Shown in pieces: positions 63,877 to 64,000 of a stretch of 64,000 nt of DNA (positions are counted from its first letter, which is position 1; each line of letters starts with the position of its first letter). A model generated the notes under the pieces. It was not told the DNA's origin and searched no databases. It was given only the letters and a program-made list of their open reading frames with translations. Location: contig NZ_FYED01000020.1 in the NCBI RefSeq assembly GCF_900187565.1, positions 103,257 to 167,256 on the forward strand, given 5' to 3'. The position numbers were made by a program, and so were the translations under genes. This DNA comes from Pseudomonas sp. Irchel 3A7 (GTDB lineage: Bacteria > Pseudomonadota > Gammaproteobacteria > Pseudomonadales > Pseudomonadaceae).

Positions 63877-64000
63877 TGTGTCTAGGCCTAGGGATAAACT
63901 CTGGGGTGAGAGGGGTGGATGACAAGCTGTAAGTCCGCGGTGCTCAAAGCACGAGTGGGAGCAGAGCTGTCATCCACCTTTCCACTCTGGCCCATAAGCC
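63877..64000. mobile_element. Possible left end of a REP-inserted element (IS110-like?), runs off window
   Basis: Directly after the broken REP comes non-coding sequence unlike the rest of the window. It contains a 10-bp palindrome CTAGGCCTAG (63882-63891), a long stem with perfect 11-bp arms (63914-63924 and 63968-63978), and inside it a hairpin GTGCT-CAA-AGCAC (63940-63952). Elements of the IS110 family are known to insert into REPs and to carry a structured non-coding RNA at one end. No transposase is inside the window, so the identity is inference. Another palindromic repeat family is the main alternative. Confidence 0.4.

Overview
The window is GC-rich Pseudomonas chromosome, most likely from the P. 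fluorescens group. Three things point there: about twenty copies of the Pseudomonas REP palindrome (core like GCGAGCAGGCTCGC), the protein families present, and gene order. As far as I recall it, the left half (mexK to wspA) is collinear with the P. aeruginosa PAO1 block PA3676-PA3708. No rRNA, tRNA or CRISPR array was seen.

Layout. 1-2.0 kb: a Fic-family AMP transferase gene cut by the left edge, then a gene-free stretch with a hexanucleotide microsatellite and an intergenic repeat. 2.0-6.9 kb: RND efflux genes mexJ-mexK with the divergent TetR repressor gene mexL. 7.0-16.4 kb: mostly minus-strand housekeeping and conserved genes (rsmJ, an extensin-like protein, a PEP mutase-like enzyme, a DUF72 protein, tsaB, adk, ppc). 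16.6-18.0 kb: a two-gene envelope lipoprotein operon (DUF4398 protein and LptF/OmpA-like protein) behind a candidate AlgU promoter. 18.1-25.0 kb: a lipoprotein hydrolase, a QEGLA-motif zinc peptidase-like protein, a TetR regulator, lysS, and prfB with its programmed +1 frameshift. 25.2-33.7 kb: the complete wspABCDEF-wspR surface-sensing/cyclic-di-GMP operon. 34.0-43.3 kb: a TerB-like protein, a LysR regulator, and a ydcSTUV-type polyamine ABC transporter flanked by two paralogous aldehyde dehydrogenases. 43.5 kb: a truncated APC permease pseudogene. 44.4-53.4 kb: opgD, the acidic amino-acid transporter aatJQMP with its two-component system aauS-aauR, and a glpM-like gene. 53.5-57.1 kb: a two-gene lipoprotein operon of unknown function, a DsbA/FrnE-like oxidoreductase and an exported alpha/beta hydrolase. 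57.3-60.6 kb: metE and divergent metR. 60.7-63.7 kb: GNAT, LysE, NUDIX and APC permease genes. At 63.88 kb a REP is interrupted by unrelated, strongly structured non-coding DNA that runs off the window, possibly the left end of a REP-targeting IS110-type element.

How the parts work together. The 44-53 kb block can be read as one regulated module: two TTCGG-N4-CCGAA boxes spaced 31 bp apart lie upstream of a near-consensus sigma-54 promoter before aatJ. The NtrC-class regulator AauR, encoded downstream, is the natural activator. The Wsp operon couples a membrane receptor to the diguanylate cyclase WspR through a Che-like relay. Most gene blocks are separated by REP pairs. Differences among the REP copies are compensatory, which argues that the hairpin itself is conserved.

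The parts least explained by standard annotation are the structured right-edge element, the Fic gene with an inverted repeat against its start codon, the 1.65-2.0 kb repeat, and the two-lipoprotein operon.
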